A stretch of 64,000 nt of DNA from Mitsuaria sp. GD03876 (GTDB lineage Bacteria > Pseudomonadota > Gammaproteobacteria > Burkholderiales > Burkholderiaceae_C), in NCBI RefSeq assembly GCF_029840635.1, contig NZ_JAOCCU010000023.1, positions 1 to 64,000 of the forward strand, written 5' to 3'. Positions 18,400-29,277 of this stretch are shown here, in pieces (the stretch's first letter is position 1; each line of letters starts with the position of its first letter). The notes under the pieces are model-generated. The model searched no databases, was not told the origin of the DNA, and saw nothing but the letters and a program-made list of their open reading frames with translations. The position numbers and the translations under genes are program-made.

Positions 18400-19818
18400 A
18401 TGGGAATCAGTTCGACCGGTCTGGGCAGCAACCTCAATGTCGAGGCGATCGTCCAGAAACTGGTGTCGGTGGAGCGCAAGCCCATCGACAACCTCAACGT
18501 GGCCAGCGACAAGATCAAGACCAAGATCTCGGTCTTCGGGAAGATCCAGGCCTCGCTGAGCGCGCTCCGCGACGCGGCGGCCAAGCTCACCAAACCCGAC
18601 ACCTGGCAGGGCGTGACGGCGACCTCGTCCGACACCACCGTCGTGTCCGCCAGCGGCGGCTCCGGCGCGGCCGAGGGCAGCTACGCGATGAACGTCGAGC
18701 GGCTGGCCGCGGCGCAGAGCCTGTCCAGCCCGATGTTCAAGAAGGGCGACAAGCTCGGCGGCGGCACCCTCAAGCTGGAACTGGGCGAGTGGAACACCGA
18801 CCACTCGTCCTTCACCGCCAAGACCGGCAGCTCGCCCAAGACCGTCACGATCGATCCGCCGCGCGATTCGCTCGAGGACGTGCGCGACAAGATCAACGCG
18901 TCGGGCGCCGGGGTGGTGGCCTCGCTGGTCAACGACGTCAGCGGCTCGCGCCTGGTGCTGCGATCGCGCGAGACCGGCGCGGAGAACGGCTTCCGGCTGA
19001 CGGCCACGACCGCCACTCCGCCGGAGGACGGCAAGCCCTCGCTGGCGGACCTGAGCTTCGGCGGCGCCGGGCAGCCGTCGCGGATGACCGAGGACCTGCG
19101 CGCGGCCAACGCCAAGCTGACGGTCAACGGGCTGGCGATCACCTCGGCCACCAACACCATCGAGTCGGCGATCGACGGCGTCACCTTCACCGTGCAGAAG
19201 ACCGGCGCGGCGACGATCACGGCGAGCCAGGACAAGGAGTCGCTGAAGAAGACGGTCAGCGAGTTCGTGACCGCCTACAACGCCGCCATCGGGCTGCTGC
19301 GCGACAACACCAAGTACGACGCCGAGAACAAGACCGCCGCCGCGCTGCAGGGCGACAGCACCGCGGTCAGCCTGACCAGCCGGCTGCGCGGCGCGGTGGC
19401 CTCGGGCACGACGCTGCCGGGCGCGTTCGCGCACCTGCCCGACATCGGCCTGACGATGGGCGTCAACGGCGCGATCACGATCAACGACACGAAGTTCAAC
19501 AAGGCGATCGGCCAGCGCGCCGACCTGAAGCAGCTGTTCATGGGCGTCGACAAGGACCATCCGGACAACAGCGGCATCGCGGTGAAGCTGCGCACGCTGA
19601 CGGACCAGATCCTGGGCATGGACGGCGCGCTGACGACCCGCACCAAGGGGCTGCAGGAAAACCTGAAGACCAACGGCAAGCGGGTGGACGCGCTCGAGGA
19701 CCGGGTCGCCGCCTACGAGAAACGGCTGCGGCGACAGTACACGGCGCTGGACACCTCGATGTCCGAGCTCGGCCAGAAGCAGGGCATGGTCGACAAGCTG
19801 TCGAGGATGTACGGCTGA
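18400..19818 (+). CDS. fliD: Flagellar filament cap protein FliD (HAP2)
   Basis: Predicted 472 residues, ribosome site GGGAGGA. The N-terminus (MGISSTGLGSNLNVEAIVQKLV) and C-terminus (KRLRRQYTALDTSMSELGQ then MVDKLSRMYG) are the conserved coiled ends of FliD; the middle variable domain is exposed. FliD forms the cap that folds flagellin at the growing filament tip. No fliC, fliS or fliT is adjacent, so this is a stand-alone copy. It is followed by a terminator hairpin and a convergent fumarase gene. Confidence 0.93.
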   Translation: MGISSTGLGSNLNVEAIVQKLVSVERKPIDNLNVASDKIKTKISVFGKIQASLSALRDAAAKLTKPDTWQGVTATSSDTTVVSASGGSGAAEGSYAMNVERLAAAQSLSSPMFKKGDKLGGGTLKLELGEWNTDHSSFTAKTGSSPKTVTIDPPRDSLEDVRDKINASGAGVVASLVNDVSGSRLVLRSRETGAENGFRLTATTATPPEDGKPSLADLSFGGAGQPSRMTEDLRAANAKLTVNGLAITSATNTIESAIDGVTFTVQKTGAATITASQDKESLKKTVSEFVTAYNAAIGLLRDNTKYDAENKTAAALQGDSTAVSLTSRLRGAVASGTTLPGAFAHLPDIGLTMGVNGAITINDTKFNKAIGQRADLKQLFMGVDKDHPDNSGIAVKLRTLTDQILGMDGALTTRTKGLQENLKTNGKRVDALEDRVAAYEKRLRRQYTALDTSMSELGQKQGMVDKLSRMYG

Positions 19819-19836
19819 GGCCTCGACCCAACGCAA

Positions 19837-19860
19837 GAAGGCCACCTCGCGGTGGCCTTC
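19837..19860 (+). terminator. Terminator after fliD
   Basis: Perfect 10-bp stem GAAGGCCACC / GGTGGCCTTC with TCGC loop, 18 bases after the fliD stop. A weak T-rich stretch (GTCGTTT) follows. Confidence 0.75.
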
Positions 19861-19946
19861 GTCGTTTGGGGGGCGGGCGTCCGGTCGCCCGGATGCCGGT
19901 TGCCCGGTGGCCTGGCCATCGGGGAGCGGCGCGGGCCGCCCGCCGG

Positions 19947-21488
19947 TCAGCCGGCGGCGACCGGGATCTTGATCGCCTTGCCGGAGGCGATGCGCTGCTG
20001 CCACTCGGCCGGGCCGGTGACGTGCGCGCTGGTGCCGCCGGCGTCGACGGCGACGGTCACCGGCATGTCGACGACGTCGAACTCGTAGATCGCTTCCATG
20101 CCCAGGTCCTCGAAGCCGACGACCTTGGCCGCCTTGATCGCCTTGGACACCAGGTAGGCCGAGCCGCCGACCGCCATCAGGTAGGCCGACTTGTGGTTGC
20201 GGATCGACTCGATCGCGACCGGGCCGCGCTCGGCCTTGCCGATCATCGCGATCAGGCCGGTCTTCTCCAGCATCATGTCGGTGAACTTGTCCATGCGCGT
20301 GGCGGTGGTCGGGCCGGCGGGGCCGACGACCTCGTCGCGCACCGGATCGACCGGGCCGACGTAGTAGATGACGCGGTTGGTGAAGTCCACCGGCAGCGGC
20401 TCGCCCTTGGCCAGCATGTCCTGGATGCGCTTGTGCGCGGCGTCGCGGCCGGTGAGCATCTTGCCGTTGAGCAGCAGCGTGTCGCCCGGCTTCCAGCTGG
20501 CGACCTCGTCCTTGGTCAGCGTGTTCAGGTCGACGCGCTTGCTCTTGTTGTAGTCCGGCGCCCACTTGACGTCGGGCCACAGATCCAGGCTCGGCGGCTC
20601 CAGGTAGCTCGGGCCGGAGCCGTCGAGCACGAAGTGCGCGTGGCGCGTGGCGGCGCAGTTCGGGATCATCGCGATCGGCTTGGAGGCCGCGTGCGTCGGA
20701 TAGGTCTTGATCTTGACGTCCAGCACGGTGGTCAGGCCGCCCAGGCCCTGCGCGCCGATGCCCAGCGCGTTGACCTTCTCGTACAGCTCGATGCGCAGTT
20801 CCTCGAGCTTGTCCTTGGGACCGCGCTCGAGCAGCTCATACATGTCGATGTCGTCCATCAGGGCTTCCTTGGCCAGCAGCGCGGCCTTCTCGGCCGTGCC
20901 GCCGACGCCGATGCCCAGCATGCCCGGCGGACACCAGCCCGCGCCCATCGTCGGCACGGTCTTGAGCACCCAGTCGACGATGTTCTCGCTCGGGTTGAGC
21001 ATGTAGACCTTGCTCTTGTTCTCCGAGCCGCCGCCCTTGGCCGCGACGATCACGTCGACGGTGGCGCCGGGGACGACCTCCATGAAGATCACCGCGGGCG
21101 TGTTGTCCTTGGTGTTCTTGCGCTCGAAGATCGGATCGCTGAGCACCGAGGCGCGCAGCTTGTTGTCGGGGTGGTTGTAGGCGCGGCGCACGCCCTCGTT
21201 GACGGCGTCCTGGATGGAGCCGGGGAAGTCCGCCCAGCGCACGTCCATGCCGATCTTCAGGAACACGTTGACGATGCCGGTGTCCTGGCAGATCGGACGG
21301 CGGCCTTCGGCGCACATCTTCGAGTTGGTCAGGATCTGGGCGATCGCGTCCTTGGCGGCCGGGCTCTGTTCGCGCTCGTAGGCGCGGGCCAGGTGCTGGA
21401 TGTAGTCGGCCGGGTGGTAGTAGCTGATGTACTGCAGCGCGGCGGCGACGCTCTCGACAAGGTCGGCGTAGCGGATCGTGGTGGTCAT
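19947..21488 (-). CDS. Fumarate hydratase, class I (iron-sulfur)
   Basis: Predicted 513 residues from ATG 21488 (MTTTIRYADL); a GTG 21509 would add seven. Class I fumarase blocks include GRRPICQDTGIVNVFLKIG, MLGIGVGGTAEKA, NCAATRHAHF, KMLTGRDAAHKR and YYVGPVDPVRDEVVGPAGPTTATRM. It interconverts fumarate and malate in the TCA cycle with an oxygen-sensitive [4Fe-4S] cluster. Single-gene unit, convergent with fliD and divergent from nhaA. Confidence 0.92.
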   Translation of the reverse strand: MTTTIRYADLVESVAAALQYISYYHPADYIQHLARAYEREQSPAAKDAIAQILTNSKMCAEGRRPICQDTGIVNVFLKIGMDVRWADFPGSIQDAVNEGVRRAYNHPDNKLRASVLSDPIFERKNTKDNTPAVIFMEVVPGATVDVIVAAKGGGSENKSKVYMLNPSENIVDWVLKTVPTMGAGWCPPGMLGIGVGGTAEKAALLAKEALMDDIDMYELLERGPKDKLEELRIELYEKVNALGIGAQGLGGLTTVLDVKIKTYPTHAASKPIAMIPNCAATRHAHFVLDGSGPSYLEPPSLDLWPDVKWAPDYNKSKRVDLNTLTKDEVASWKPGDTLLLNGKMLTGRDAAHKRIQDMLAKGEPLPVDFTNRVIYYVGPVDPVRDEVVGPAGPTTATRMDKFTDMMLEKTGLIAMIGKAERGPVAIESIRNHKSAYLMAVGGSAYLVSKAIKAAKVVGFEDLGMEAIYEFDVVDMPVTVAVDAGGTSAHVTGPAEWQQRIASGKAIKIPVAAG

Positions 21489-21655
21489 GGTCGTGGACAG
21501 GCTGGTCACGGTAGGCGGGCATTATCCGTTACCCGATGAAATCCCCGTCGCCATCGGCCCTTGGCGGATGCGCAACGCACGCTTGTGCGAGGCGCGCTTT
21601 TCCCGGGCGGCGCGCATTCGCTGCGATGATGCGGTTTTCGCGGGAGGACCCTTTC

Positions 21656-22819
21656 TTGACCCCAGGACTCAAACGCTTCTTCGCCGGCGAATCGGCCGGC
21701 GGCATCGTGCTCGCGATCGCCGCCGTCGCCGCGCTGATCCTGTCCAACTCGCCCTGGCGCGAGCTCTACACGGCCTTCACCCGCATCGAGGGGGAAGTGC
21801 GCATCGGCGGCGACTGGCTGGTGCTGGCCAAGCCGCTGCTGGTCTGGGTCAACGACCTGTGGATGGCGGTGTTCTTCTTCCTCGTCGGGCTGGAGATCAA
21901 GCGCGAGTTCGTCAGCGGCGAACTCTCCGAGCGCTCCCAGGCGGTGCTGCCGATGGTGGCGGCGCTGGGCGGCATGGTTGCGCCGGCGCTGATCTACGCC
22001 GCGATCAACCTGGGCGATCCGGTCGGCCTGCATGGCTGGGCCATCCCCGCGGCGACCGACATCGCCTTCGCCATCGGCATCGTCATGCTGCTGGGCAGCC
22101 GCGTGCCGGCCTCGCTGAAGGTCTTCCTGACGGCGGTGGCGATCATCGACGACCTCGGCGCCATCGTCGTCATCGCGCTCTTCTACACGAGCCAGCTGTC
22201 GCTGACCATGCTGGCCGGCGCCGGGGCCTGCCTGGTCGCGCTGTTCGCGCTGAACCGCGCCAAGGTCACGCGCGCGGACCTCTACATCGTCGTCGGCCTG
22301 GTGATGTGGACCTGCGTGCTGAAGTCCGGCGTGCACGCGACGCTGGCCGGCGTCGCCACCGCGCTGTTCATCCCGTCGGACGACGGCAAGGGTCACTCGC
22401 CGGCCGAGGACCTCGAGCACGGCCTGCACCCGTGGGTCGCGTTCCTGATCCTGCCGATGTTCGCGTTCTCCAACGCCGGCGTGTCGCTGCTGGGCCTGAA
22501 CGCCGGCGACCTGCTGCACCCGGTGTCGCTGGGCATCGCGCTGGGCCTGCTGCTGGGCAAGGCGGTCGGCGTGTTCGGCAGCTCCTGGCTGATGATCCGG
22601 CTGGGCTTGGCGCAGAGACCGGGCGGTGCCGACTGGACGCAGTTCTTCGGGGTGTGCGTGCTGTGCGGCATCGGCTTCACGATGAGCCTGTTCATCGGCG
22701 GCCTGGCCTTCGCCGGCCACGGCCCGGACTACGAGACGCGGGTCAAGCTCGGCGTGCTGGGCGGCTCGATCCTGTCGGGCGTCGCGGGGACGCTGATCCT
22801 GCTGCGCAGGCGCGGCTGA
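21656..22819 (+). CDS. nhaA: Na+/H+ antiporter NhaA
   Basis: I place the start at TTG 21656: GGGAGGA at 21642-21648 is an optimal ribosome site with about 7 bases spacing, and the resulting 387 residues (TPGLKRFFAGESAGGIVL) match the family length; ATG 21626 and 21536 give N-termini foreign to the family. Eleven to twelve membrane segments. Key residues: AATDIAFAIG (Asp134) and VAIIDDLGAIVV (Asp165-Asp166) form the ion site. It exports Na+ for two H+ and supports pH and salt tolerance. A perfect terminator hairpin follows. Confidence 0.93.
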   Translation: MTPGLKRFFAGESAGGIVLAIAAVAALILSNSPWRELYTAFTRIEGEVRIGGDWLVLAKPLLVWVNDLWMAVFFFLVGLEIKREFVSGELSERSQAVLPMVAALGGMVAPALIYAAINLGDPVGLHGWAIPAATDIAFAIGIVMLLGSRVPASLKVFLTAVAIIDDLGAIVVIALFYTSQLSLTMLAGAGACLVALFALNRAKVTRADLYIVVGLVMWTCVLKSGVHATLAGVATALFIPSDDGKGHSPAEDLEHGLHPWVAFLILPMFAFSNAGVSLLGLNAGDLLHPVSLGIALGLLLGKAVGVFGSSWLMIRLGLAQRPGGADWTQFFGVCVLCGIGFTMSLFIGGLAFAGHGPDYETRVKLGVLGGSILSGVAGTLILLRRRG

Positions 22820-22838
22820 CCGGTCGCCGTGAAAGCAG

Positions 22839-22860
22839 AGAAGGGGCCCGCGGGCCCCTT
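22839..22860. terminator. Terminator after nhaA
   Basis: Perfect 10-bp stem GAAGGGGCCC / GGGCCCCTTC with a 2-base loop, 19 bases after the nhaA stop; it may also serve the convergent UPF0114 gene. Confidence 0.8.
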
Positions 22861-22899
22861 CGTCGTTGCGGCGCGGGTCGGACCGCGCGGCGGGTGGGA

Positions 22900-23511
22900 T
22901 CAGTGCTTCTCGGGCGGGTGCGACAGCAGCCGGTCGGTCATCGCGATGGCCAGGGCGGACAGCAGGAAGGCCAGGTGGATGGCGGTCTGCCAGATCAGCG
23001 TCTTCTCCTGCAGGTTCTGGACGTTGATGAAGGTCTTGAGCAGGTGGATCGACGAGATGCCGATGATGGCCGTCGCCAGCTTGACCTTCAGGACCGAGGC
23101 GTTGACGTGGTCCAGCCACTCGGGCTGGTCGGGATGGCCCTCGAGATGCAGGCGCGAGACGAAGGTCTCGTAGCCGCCGACGATCACCATGATCAGCAGG
23201 TTGGAGATCATGACCACGTCGATCAGCGCCAGCACGGCCAGCATGATGATGGTCTCGTTGAGCTTGGTGACCTTGACGCCGGGGTCGTAGCCCACGCTGC
23301 TGACCAGCAGCTGCAGGGCTTCCTGGTTGCCGAAGGCGGCCTCGACGAGGTGAACCAGTTCGGTCCAGAACTGGAAGACGTAGACCGCCTGCGCCAGGAT
23401 GAGGCCGATGTACAGCGGGAGCTGGAGCCAGCGGCTGCCGAACATCAGGTGGGCCAGCGGGTGCATGCGCTTGGGCGTGGCGTCGGCCGGGTCGTTCGGG
23501 CGATCGGTCAT
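22900..23511 (-). CDS. UPF0114 / YqhA family membrane protein
   Basis: Predicted 203 residues with three to four membrane segments (LPLYIGLILAQAVYVFQFW, IMLAVLALIDVVMISNLLIMVIV, LIWQTAIHLAFLLSALAIAM). The order VGGYETFVSRL, then LKVKLATAIIGISSIHLLKTFI, is the conserved core of the YqhA family (TIGR00645). Function is unknown; an acid-stress or ion role has been suggested for relatives. Single gene. Confidence 0.85.
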   Translation of the reverse strand: MTDRPNDPADATPKRMHPLAHLMFGSRWLQLPLYIGLILAQAVYVFQFWTELVHLVEAAFGNQEALQLLVSSVGYDPGVKVTKLNETIIMLAVLALIDVVMISNLLIMVIVGGYETFVSRLHLEGHPDQPEWLDHVNASVLKVKLATAIIGISSIHLLKTFINVQNLQEKTLIWQTAIHLAFLLSALAIAMTDRLLSHPPEKH

Positions 23512-23609
23512 CGGGGGAGTCCTTCGAGTCGTAACTGGCGGGAACCGCCAAACCGGGCGATTTTAGTGAGAGCATCCGCCCCGGCGAACCGCTGAAGGCG
23601 AGGCGCCGA

Positions 23610-23694
23610 GTTCGGGGGGCACCGGTCCCCCTCGAAGCGAATGCCGAGCGTGCGGAGGCGTCTGAGCGCAGAGGGGGACCGGTGCCCCCGAACG
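23610..23694. repeat. Long inverted repeat upstream of acs
   Basis: Left arm 23610-23633 and right arm 23671-23693 are reverse complements apart from one extra G in a G-run; the shared core is GCACCGGTCCCCCTC. The 37-base loop reads GAAGCGAATGCCGAGCGTG and onward. It lies in the 287-base gap between the UPF0114 and acs genes. A small hairpin CTCTT-CTAC-AAGAG follows near 23712-23725. Confidence 0.85.
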
Positions 23695-23798
23695 AGCGAA
23701 CGCCAGGAGAAGCTCTTCTACAAGAGTAAGCACATCGTCAGTGTGAAAGCGGAGAGTTCGCCCGGATTCGAGACCCTGCCTGTACGGAGACAAAGGCC

Positions 23799-25769
<1,971 letters not shown>

Positions 25770-25843
25770 GCCCGGCCGCGCCGGCGGCGCGGGATGCGCG
25801 TGGCATCCCGGTTGTCGGCGGTTCCCTGGACCGTTCTCCTCTG

Positions 25844-25867
25844 AGCCCCGCTTCGGCGGGGCTTTTT
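25844..25867 (+). terminator. Terminator after acs
   Basis: Stem AGCCCCGC / GCGGGGCT with TTCG loop followed by TTTTT, about 75 bases after the acs stop. Confidence 0.9.
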
Positions 25868-26051
25868 CTTGCGCTCGCGCAAGCCGACAACCGGGCCGGA
25901 CTGCCTCGACACGGGGAGTTGCTGACCTGCGCTTGGCACAAACCGCGGCAAGCACACTTCCGAGGGTTGTGGAACCTTGGGCGCCACCGGCGAAGAATGC
26001 GCGCTCCGCTCCGGTTGGGGGGCGGGCCCGCGTTCATAGAAGGAGTCGCTT

Positions 26052-26579
26052 GTGGAATATGTGTTCACGCTCAAGTACCAGCTGCCGCCGCAGGAGTGCG
26101 AGGAGGAACCGCTGATGCAGCGCCTGGCGTCCGTGGGCTGCCGGGACGCGCGGGTGATGGTGGGCCTGCGCGGCCGGCTGATGCTGAGCTTCGTCAGGGC
26201 CGCGGAGCGGGCCGAGCAGGCGCTGCTTGGCGGCTTGCGCGACGTGCGCCGCGCCATGCCCGGCGCCCGGCTGATCGAGGCGGGGCCCGACATGGTCGGC
26301 CTGACCGACGTGGCGACGCTGGTGGGCGTGTCGCGCCAGAACATGCGCAAGCTGATGCTGACGCACCCGATGAGCTTCCCGTCGCCGATCCACGAGGGCA
26401 ACTCGTCCTCGGTCTGGCACCTGTGGGACGTGCTGCACTGGATGCACGGGAGAGGCGGCTACAAGATCGACCAGGCGGTGCTGGAGCTCGCGACGGTGGC
26501 CAAGGCGGTCAACCTCGCCCGCGACAGCCGCCAGCTCGACGACCGCCGCCGCGACGAGCTGGTCCAGCTGGTGGCCTGA
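26052..26579 (+). CDS. Putative DNA-binding protein with HTH, 175 aa
   Basis: GTG start 26052 with ribosome site AAGGAG (26040-26045). The 175-residue product has an N-terminal alpha/beta region (MEYVFTLKYQLPPQECEEE... QALLGGLRDVRRAMPGARLIEAGPDMV) and a central MerR/AlpA-like helix-turn-helix (GLTDVATLVGVSRQNMRKLM). The order ferredoxin-like half plus HTH resembles small DNA-binding proteins of unknown role in betaproteobacteria. It sits between acs and a convergent cytochrome gene. I cannot name a target. Confidence 0.7.
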   Translation: MEYVFTLKYQLPPQECEEEPLMQRLASVGCRDARVMVGLRGRLMLSFVRAAERAEQALLGGLRDVRRAMPGARLIEAGPDMVGLTDVATLVGVSRQNMRKLMLTHPMSFPSPIHEGNSSSVWHLWDVLHWMHGRGGYKIDQAVLELATVAKAVNLARDSRQLDDRRRDELVQLVA

Positions 26580-26625
26580 GCCCCGCGCCTCCGGTGCCCG
26601 CGCGCACGGGCCCGGACAAGAAAAA

Positions 26626-26641
26626 AGGCCCCGGAGGGCCT
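26626..26641 (-). terminator. Terminator of the cytochrome c gene
   Basis: Stem AGGCCC / GGGCCT with a 4-base loop, followed on the minus strand by a run of six T (AAAAAA at 26621-26626 on plus). It is 20 bases after the cytochrome stop. Confidence 0.75.
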
Positions 26642-26661
26642 CGATCGGAGGGGGCGACGAA

Positions 26662-26973
26662 TCATTTCGTCGACATCACCCATTGGGCGAGTTGCTCGGC
26701 CTCGGCCGGGCTGACCTGCGTGTTGGCAGGCATCGGGACCGGGCCCCAGACGCCGGAACCGCCCTTGATGATCTTCTCGGACAGCTTCTTCACCGCGTCC
26801 TTGTCCTTGGCGTACTTGGCCGCGACGTCCTTGTAGGCCGGGCCGACCAGCTTCTTGTCGACGGCATGGCAGGCCATGCAGTTCTTCTTCTGGGCCAGTT
26901 CCTGGCTGGCGAAGGCGCTGGGCGCGGACAACGCGGCCACCAGGGCCGCGGAGACGAACAAGGCGTTTTTCAT
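26662..26973 (-). CDS. Cytochrome c class I (c551-like)
   Basis: Predicted 103 residues with a clear Sec signal (cleavage after SAFA, near residue 22). The haem site is CMACH (Cys32, Cys35, His36), and Met81 in VPMPANTQV is the likely sixth ligand; the end EQLAQWVMS is typical of c551/c552. A soluble periplasmic electron carrier. Single gene. Confidence 0.92.
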   Translation of the reverse strand: MKNALFVSAALVAALSAPSAFASQELAQKKNCMACHAVDKKLVGPAYKDVAAKYAKDKDAVKKLSEKIIKGGSGVWGPVPMPANTQVSPAEAEQLAQWVMSTK

Positions 26974-27124
26974 GGCATCCTTTCAGGTCCTGCCGGGGGA
27001 GAATCGGCACCGGCCAGCATCGAGGACCGCCGCGCGAGGCGGCATGTCGGCTGGGGGGTGTCCGGGCTCGGACGATTGTAGTGTTGGGGACCGCGCGAGA
27101 CGGCGCGGCCAGAGGAGAACGACG

Positions 27125-27370
27125 ATGTGGTTCGTGGTGATCGCGGTCTTGTTGATCCTGCTCAAGCTGATCGAGTTCGGACCGATCGCTGACCTGTCCT
27201 GGTGGTGGGTGCTGTCGCCCTTGGTGCTGGCGATCCTGTGGTGGGAATTCGCCGACAAGTCCGGCTACACCAAGCGCAAGGAGATGGACAAGATGGATGC
27301 CCGCAAGGAGGCGCGCCGCCAGCGGTCGCTGGAGGCGCTGGGCCAGGGCGAAAAGCAGCGCAAGCGCTGA
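27125..27370 (+). CDS. Small Trp-rich protein (TIGR04438-like)
   Basis: Predicted 81 residues, ATG 27125 after AGAGGAGAACG. One hydrophobic N-terminal segment with several tryptophans (MWFVVIAVLLILLKLIEFG, DLSWWWVLSPLVLAILWWE) is followed by a highly charged basic tail (KRKEMDKMDARKEARRQRS). This matches the small Trp-rich membrane protein family of Burkholderiales; function unknown. A terminator hairpin is shared with convergent ilvD. Confidence 0.82.
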   Translation: MWFVVIAVLLILLKLIEFGPIADLSWWWVLSPLVLAILWWEFADKSGYTKRKEMDKMDARKEARRQRSLEALGQGEKQRKR

Positions 27371-27405
27371 GCGCCTGGTCGGCGCACGGCGCGCCAGGAT
27401 GACGA

Positions 27406-27426
27406 ACGGGGCCCGCGAGGCCCCGT
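27406..27426. terminator. Terminator between converging genes
   Basis: Stem ACGGGGCC / GGCCCCGT with a CGCGA loop, between the small Trp-rich protein gene and ilvD, which converge here. Confidence 0.75.
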
Positions 27427-27463
27427 CGTCGTTGGTGCCGCCGGCCCGCCGGGCCGGCGTGGC

Positions 27464-29173
27464 TCACTCGAACTTGTCGAGCACCGCGCCCGAGCTGGCG
27501 CTGGAGGCGTTCTTCGCGAACTTCGCCAGCACGCCCCGGGTGTAGCGCGGCGCCGGCTGCCGCCAGGCGGCCTTGCGGCGCGCGAGTTCGGCGTCGTCGA
27601 CATGCAACTGCAGCACCAGCCGATGCGCGTCGATGGTGATCGAGTCGCCCTCGTGCACCAGCGCGATCGCGCCGCCTTCATAGGCTTCCGGCGCGACGTG
27701 GCCGACCACCATGCCCCAGGTGCCGCCGGAGAAGCGGCCGTCGGTGATCAGGCCGACGCTTTCGCCCAGGCCCTGGCCGATCAGCGCGCCGGTCGGCGCC
27801 AGCATCTCCGGCATGCCCGGACCGCCCTTGGGGCCGAGGTAACGCAGCACCATCACGTCGCCGGCCTTGATCTGGCCGGCCATGATCGCGGCCAGCGCCG
27901 ACTGCTCGTCGTCGAAGACGCGCGCCGGGCCGGTGATGACGGGGTTCTTCAGGCCGGTGATCTTGGCGACGCAGCCTTCGGGCGACAGGTTGCCCTTGAG
28001 GATCGCGAGGTGGCCCTGCGCGTAGATTGGGTCGGCGACGGCGCGGATCACCTCCTGGTCGGGCGAGAGGTCCGGCACCTCGGCCAGGTTCTCGGCCACG
28101 GTCTTGCCGGTGATGGTGATGCAGTCGCCGTGCAGCAGGCCGGCCTTGAGCAGCTGCTTCATGACCGCCGGGATGCCGCCGGCCTTGTGCAGGTCCACCG
28201 CGAGGAAACGGCCGCTGGGCTTGAGATCGCACAGCACCGGGATCTTGCCGCGCATGCGCTCGAAGTCGTCGATGGTCCACTCGACCTCGGCCGCGTGGGC
28301 GATCGCCAGGAAGTGCAGCACCGCGTTGGTCGAGCCGCCCGTGGCCATGATCACCGCGACCGCGTTCTCGATGGCCTGCTTGGTGACGATGTCGCGCGGC
28401 TTCAGGTCGGCCTTGACGGCCTGCACCAGGTAGTCCGCGGCGCGCTTGGTGTTCTCGACGACCTCGTTCTCGACGTTGGACATGCTCGACGAGTAGGGCA
28501 GCGACATGCCCAGCGCCTCGAAGGCCGAGCTCATCGTGTTGGCGGTGTACATGCCGCCGCAGGAGCCGCTGCCGGGAATGGCGCGCTTCTCGATCTGGCA
28601 GAAGTCCTCTTCGCTCATCTTGCCGGCGCTGAACTGGCCGACGGCCTCGAAGACGCTGACGATGTTGAGGTCCTGGCCCTTGTAGTGGCCGGGCTTGATC
28701 GTGCCGCCGTAGATGTAGATGGCCGGCACGTTGGCGCGCAGCATGCCCATCATCCCGCCGGGCATGTTCTTGTCGCAGCCGCCGATGACCATCACGCCGT
28801 CCAGCCACTGGCCGCCGACGCAGGTCTCGACGCAGTCGGCGATGACCTCGCGCGAGACCAGCGAGTACTTCATGCCCTCGGTGCCCATGGCCATGCCGTC
28901 GGAGATCGTCGGCGTGCCGAAGAGCTGCGCGTTGGCGCCCGCCGCCTTCAGGCCGACCACCGCCGCGTCGGCCAGCTTCTGCAGGCCGGAGTTGCAGGGC
29001 GTGATCGTCGAGTGGCCGTTGGCCACGCCGATCATCGGCTTGCCGAAGTCGCTCTCCTGGTAGCCCATGCCGTAGTACATCGAGCGGTTGGGCGCGCGGG
29101 CGACGCCCTCGGTGATGTGCTTCGAGCGGCGGTTGGGGGCGTCGTCGTGCGGGGCGTTCTTGGCGTCGGTCAT
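27464..29173 (-). CDS. ilvD: Dihydroxy-acid dehydratase
   Basis: Predicted 569 residues from ATG 29173 ([11 protein letters not shown]). Family motifs: [40 protein letters not shown] (cluster cysteines in these blocks) and [17 protein letters not shown] near the end. It dehydrates 2,3-dihydroxy-isovalerate and -3-methylvalerate in branched-chain amino-acid synthesis, with an iron-sulfur cluster. It is divergent from a LysR gene with 104 bases between starts, a layout that often means control by that LysR. Confidence 0.95.
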   Translation of the reverse strand: MTDAKNAPHDDAPNRRSKHITEGVARAPNRSMYYGMGYQESDFGKPMIGVANGHSTITPCNSGLQKLADAAVVGLKAAGANAQLFGTPTISDGMAMGTEGMKYSLVSREVIADCVETCVGGQWLDGVMVIGGCDKNMPGGMMGMLRANVPAIYIYGGTIKPGHYKGQDLNIVSVFEAVGQFSAGKMSEEDFCQIEKRAIPGSGSCGGMYTANTMSSAFEALGMSLPYSSSMSNVENEVVENTKRAADYLVQAVKADLKPRDIVTKQAIENAVAVIMATGGSTNAVLHFLAIAHAAEVEWTIDDFERMRGKIPVLCDLKPSGRFLAVDLHKAGGIPAVMKQLLKAGLLHGDCITITGKTVAENLAEVPDLSPDQEVIRAVADPIYAQGHLAILKGNLSPEGCVAKITGLKNPVITGPARVFDDEQSALAAIMAGQIKAGDVMVLRYLGPKGGPGMPEMLAPTGALIGQGLGESVGLITDGRFSGGTWGMVVGHVAPEAYEGGAIALVHEGDSITIDAHRLVLQLHVDDAELARRKAAWRQPAPRYTRGVLAKFAKNASSASSGAVLDKFE

Positions 29174-29250
29174 GGCGTCGATCCTGGCGGGGAATGCTTG
29201 GAGCGCGCCAGTATGCGCCGCGTGATCTTGCGGGTCCAATATATAGTCGA

Positions 29251-29270
29251 CGTCGTTTTGATTCACGACG
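29251..29270. promoter_or_regulatory. Candidate LysR binding palindrome in the ilvD-lysR gap
   Basis: CGTCGT at 29251-29256 and its reverse complement ACGACG at 29265-29270 flank an AT-rich spacer, 7 bases before the LysR start codon and next to an AT-rich stretch (ATATATAG, 29240-29247) unusual for this GC-rich DNA. LysR proteins typically bind interrupted dyads in such divergent gaps. Confidence 0.4.
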
Positions 29271-29277
29271 TGTATCG

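Noticed and set aside
17979-21539. A single 1186-residue open frame on plus across the M23 gap, fliD and fumarase
   Set aside because: It is a GC-driven shadow frame antisense to fumarase and overlapping the 7-base repeat; fliD and fumarase are clearly the real genes with full family motifs.
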